A stretch of DNA of 14,365 bases. Source: Synergistes sp. GTDB lineage: Bacteria; Synergistota; Synergistia; Synergistales; Synergistaceae. The DNA is taken from NCBI GenBank assembly GCA_016288355.1, contig JAEEYY010000066.1, positions 1-14,365 on the forward strand, read 5' to 3'. Below the pieces are notes generated by a model, which saw only the letters and a program-made list of their open reading frames with translations, did not search any database and was not told the DNA's origin. Shown piece after piece: positions 13,450-14,365 of the stretch. Position numbers and translations under genes: made by a program. The first letter of the stretch is position 1. Every line of letters begins with the position of its first letter.

Positions 13450-13875
13450 ATGGCAGAGAAGGCTGCGGCAACAATACCCGCGGTGAGCGTAGGGGAGACT
13501 GTGAGCGGAACGGTGGAACACGTTGCGCCGTACGGAGCATTTGTAAGGCTTGAATCCGGGCAGAAGGCCATGGTGCACATATCAGAGCTCTCACAGAACT
13601 ACGTTAAAAAGGTAGAAGATGTCCTTGAAGTAGGAGAAAAAGTTACGGCCAAAGTGATCAAGATAGACGATAAGGGCCGTATAGACCTCTCCATCAAGGC
13701 CTTGCAGGTAAAGGAAGTCCGTCAGCCGGCACACCGCGAAGAAGACTTTGAAAAGAAAATGGCAAATTTCATGAAACTGAGCAACGATAAGATGGCCGAC
13801 CTGAACAGCAAAAATAAAACGCAGCGCACCGGAACAAAAAGAAGGACCGGCGGTCCTCAGGGAAAAAATAAGTGA
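13450..13875 (+). CDS. S1 RNA-binding domain protein (YabR/GSP13-like)
   Basis: A 141-residue protein with one S1 domain at about 12-84: GETVSGTVEHVAPYGAFV, then MVHISELS and the closing strand RIDLSIKAL. Residues 85-141 form a charged, Lys/Arg/Asn-rich and probably disordered tail ending in RRTGGPQGKNK. Such small S1 proteins of Firmicutes (YabR, GSP13) bind RNA or ribosomes and often respond to stress, but the exact role here is not known. The ATG at 13450 is preceded by TGGAGGT (12 bases away, rather far) and GGAAGAG (4 bases). The stop TGA overlaps the next gene's GTG start (GTGA), so translation is coupled. A 15-base palindrome lies in its last codons. Confidence 0.9.
   Translation: MAEKAAATIPAVSVGETVSGTVEHVAPYGAFVRLESGQKAMVHISELSQNYVKKVEDVLEVGEKVTAKVIKIDDKGRIDLSIKALQVKEVRQPAHREEDFEKKMANFMKLSNDKMADLNSKNKTQRTGTKRRTGGPQGKNK
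13843..13857. repeat. 15-base palindrome at the end of the S1 gene
   Basis: AGGACCGGCGGTCCT is an odd-centred perfect inverted repeat; as RNA it gives a 5-bp stem with a 5-base loop. It ends immediately before the AGGGA ribosome site (13859-13863) of the DUF501 gene and could influence its use. Confidence 0.35.
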
Positions 13876-14365
13876 CCTGCAGCAATATAAAAAGTTATCC
13901 AAAGCCGGAAGAGCTGACTCTTCCGGCTTTTTGGAGCGCAAAGAACGAAAGGGACGATGCCGTCCTTGCATGGCAGATGAGAAACAGGAAGTTTGACACT
14001 TCCACTGTTATAGCTGTGGCAAAACGCTGCGGACACGGATTTCCGCAGGTGATAGTTTCGTCCCCCGTCTCAAAGAACGGAAGTCCATTTCCCACACTTT
14101 TCTGGCTGACATGCCCATTCCTTGACCGCCGCTGCGGAGAGCTTGAGTCGGAGCATATGATAGCGGAGCTTGAAAAACTCTTTGCGCTGATACCCGCGCA
14201 GGTACAAAAAATGCATCGTGACTATGCGGCGCTGCGTCTTTGCGCCGCGGCAAAAGCAGTACACTCTTTTGATGAATCACAGATCAGAGAAACAGTCTTA
14301 GCACTCGGCGTAGGCGGCATCGATACGCGAAGCGCACCAAACGCGGTAAAATGCCTTCATCTGCA
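13872..14365 (+). CDS. DUF501 family protein (3' end outside the window)
   Basis: Function unknown. From the GTG at 13872 the frame stays open to the window end (164 codons visible). It shows the DUF501 pattern: DDAVLAWQMRNR, the short Cys/Gly segment RCGHGFPQVIV, the signature GSPFPTLFWLTCP and a helical C-terminal part with MHRDYAALRL. Homology to actinobacterial members begins upstream of the first internal ATG (13977), which also lacks a ribosome site; the GTG at 13872 has AGGGA 8 bases upstream and overlaps the S1 stop. I therefore take the GTG as the start. In other genomes, from memory, the family sits beside small S1 or FtsB-like genes and exopolyphosphatase (Ppx/GppA). Its first codons contain a strong terminator-like hairpin (13901-13932). 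Confidence 0.85.
   Translation, partial: MTCSNIKSYPKPEELTLPAFWSAKNERDDAVLAWQMRNRKFDTSTVIAVAKRCGHGFPQVIVSSPVSKNGSPFPTLFWLTCPFLDRRCGELESEHMIAELEKLFALIPAQVQKMHRDYAALRLCAAAKAVHSFDESQIRETVLALGVGGIDTRSAPNAVKCLHL
13901..13932 (+). terminator. Intrinsic terminator hairpin inside the start of the DUF501 gene
   Basis: AAAGCCGGAAGAG (13901-13913) pairs perfectly over 13 bp with CTCTTCCGGCTTT (13918-13930) around the loop CTGA, and TTTTT runs through 13928-13932. This is a classical Rho-independent terminator for + strand transcription. It lies 26 bases after the S1 stop but inside codons 10-21 of the DUF501 frame, where it encodes part of KPEELTLPAFW. Confidence 0.75.

Noticed and set aside
13993..14014. 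TTGACA with TATAGC inside the DUF501 gene
   Set aside because: Spacer of 10 bases is too short for a sigma-70 promoter.
1..14365. Mobile elements, CRISPR arrays, tRNA/rRNA genes, or an unknown multi-gene defence-type system
   Set aside because: No repeats of array type, no transposase or phage genes, no cloverleaf sequence recognised. The tyrosine recombinase has a Xer housekeeping context rather than an integrase one, and every substantial gene matches a known family.

Overview
The window is a dense bacterial chromosomal segment with every recognisable gene on the + strand and no gene-free gap longer than about 210 bases. It holds no tRNA, rRNA, CRISPR array, insertion sequence or phage gene that I can see. 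The gene content and order (lepB-rbgA-rnhB-yraN-comM-dprA-topA-trmFO-xer-codY) are those of a Firmicutes-type housekeeping neighbourhood. The roughly balanced base composition, heavy use of ATA (Ile) and mixed AGR/CGC arginine codons, and the S1-protein/DUF501 pair also fit Synergistota, a phylum close to Firmicutes in many gene orders. I favour Synergistota with moderate-to-low certainty; assigning the phylum needs a search I cannot run.

Layout. (1) 1-1322: C-terminal part of a metal-type P-type ATPase cut by the window edge. (2) 1452-10948: a run of nine genes, dapF, lepB, rbgA, rnhB, yraN, comM, dprA, topA and trmFO. Most junctions overlap or are separated by fewer than 45 bases, which suggests one long, translationally coupled operon. 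It covers cell-wall/lysine precursor supply, protein export, 50S ribosome assembly, RNA:DNA hybrid removal, DNA uptake and recombination, supercoiling and tRNA methylation. A near-consensus promoter inside dprA could give topA-trmFO its own supply. (3) 10949-11156: the largest gap, a control region with a perfect 16-base palindrome, an AT-rich stretch, a 14/15 match to the CodY operator and a strong promoter. (4) 11157-13340: a tyrosine recombinase (XerC/D type), the global regulator CodY and a stand-alone CheY-like receiver, probably one transcript plus an internal promoter for cheY. (5) 13450-14365: an S1 RNA-binding protein and a DUF501 protein that runs off the window end. A textbook intrinsic terminator lies inside the first codons of the DUF501 frame.

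How it fits together. The most striking part is the xer-codY control region. CodY's DNA-binding helix-turn-helix is almost unchanged from the Bacillus protein, and a near-perfect CodY box sits just upstream of the -35 of its own operon, so autoregulation is likely. In contrast, the position matching the branched-chain amino-acid carboxylate-binding Arg61 of Bacillus CodY is Ile, so the signal sensed may differ. The promoter would start transcription at the A of the xer ATG, giving a leaderless mRNA. The hslV/hslU protease genes that sit between xerC and codY in Bacillus are absent here. I see no wholly unknown multi-gene system; the novelty is in regulatory architecture and in divergent residues of known families.
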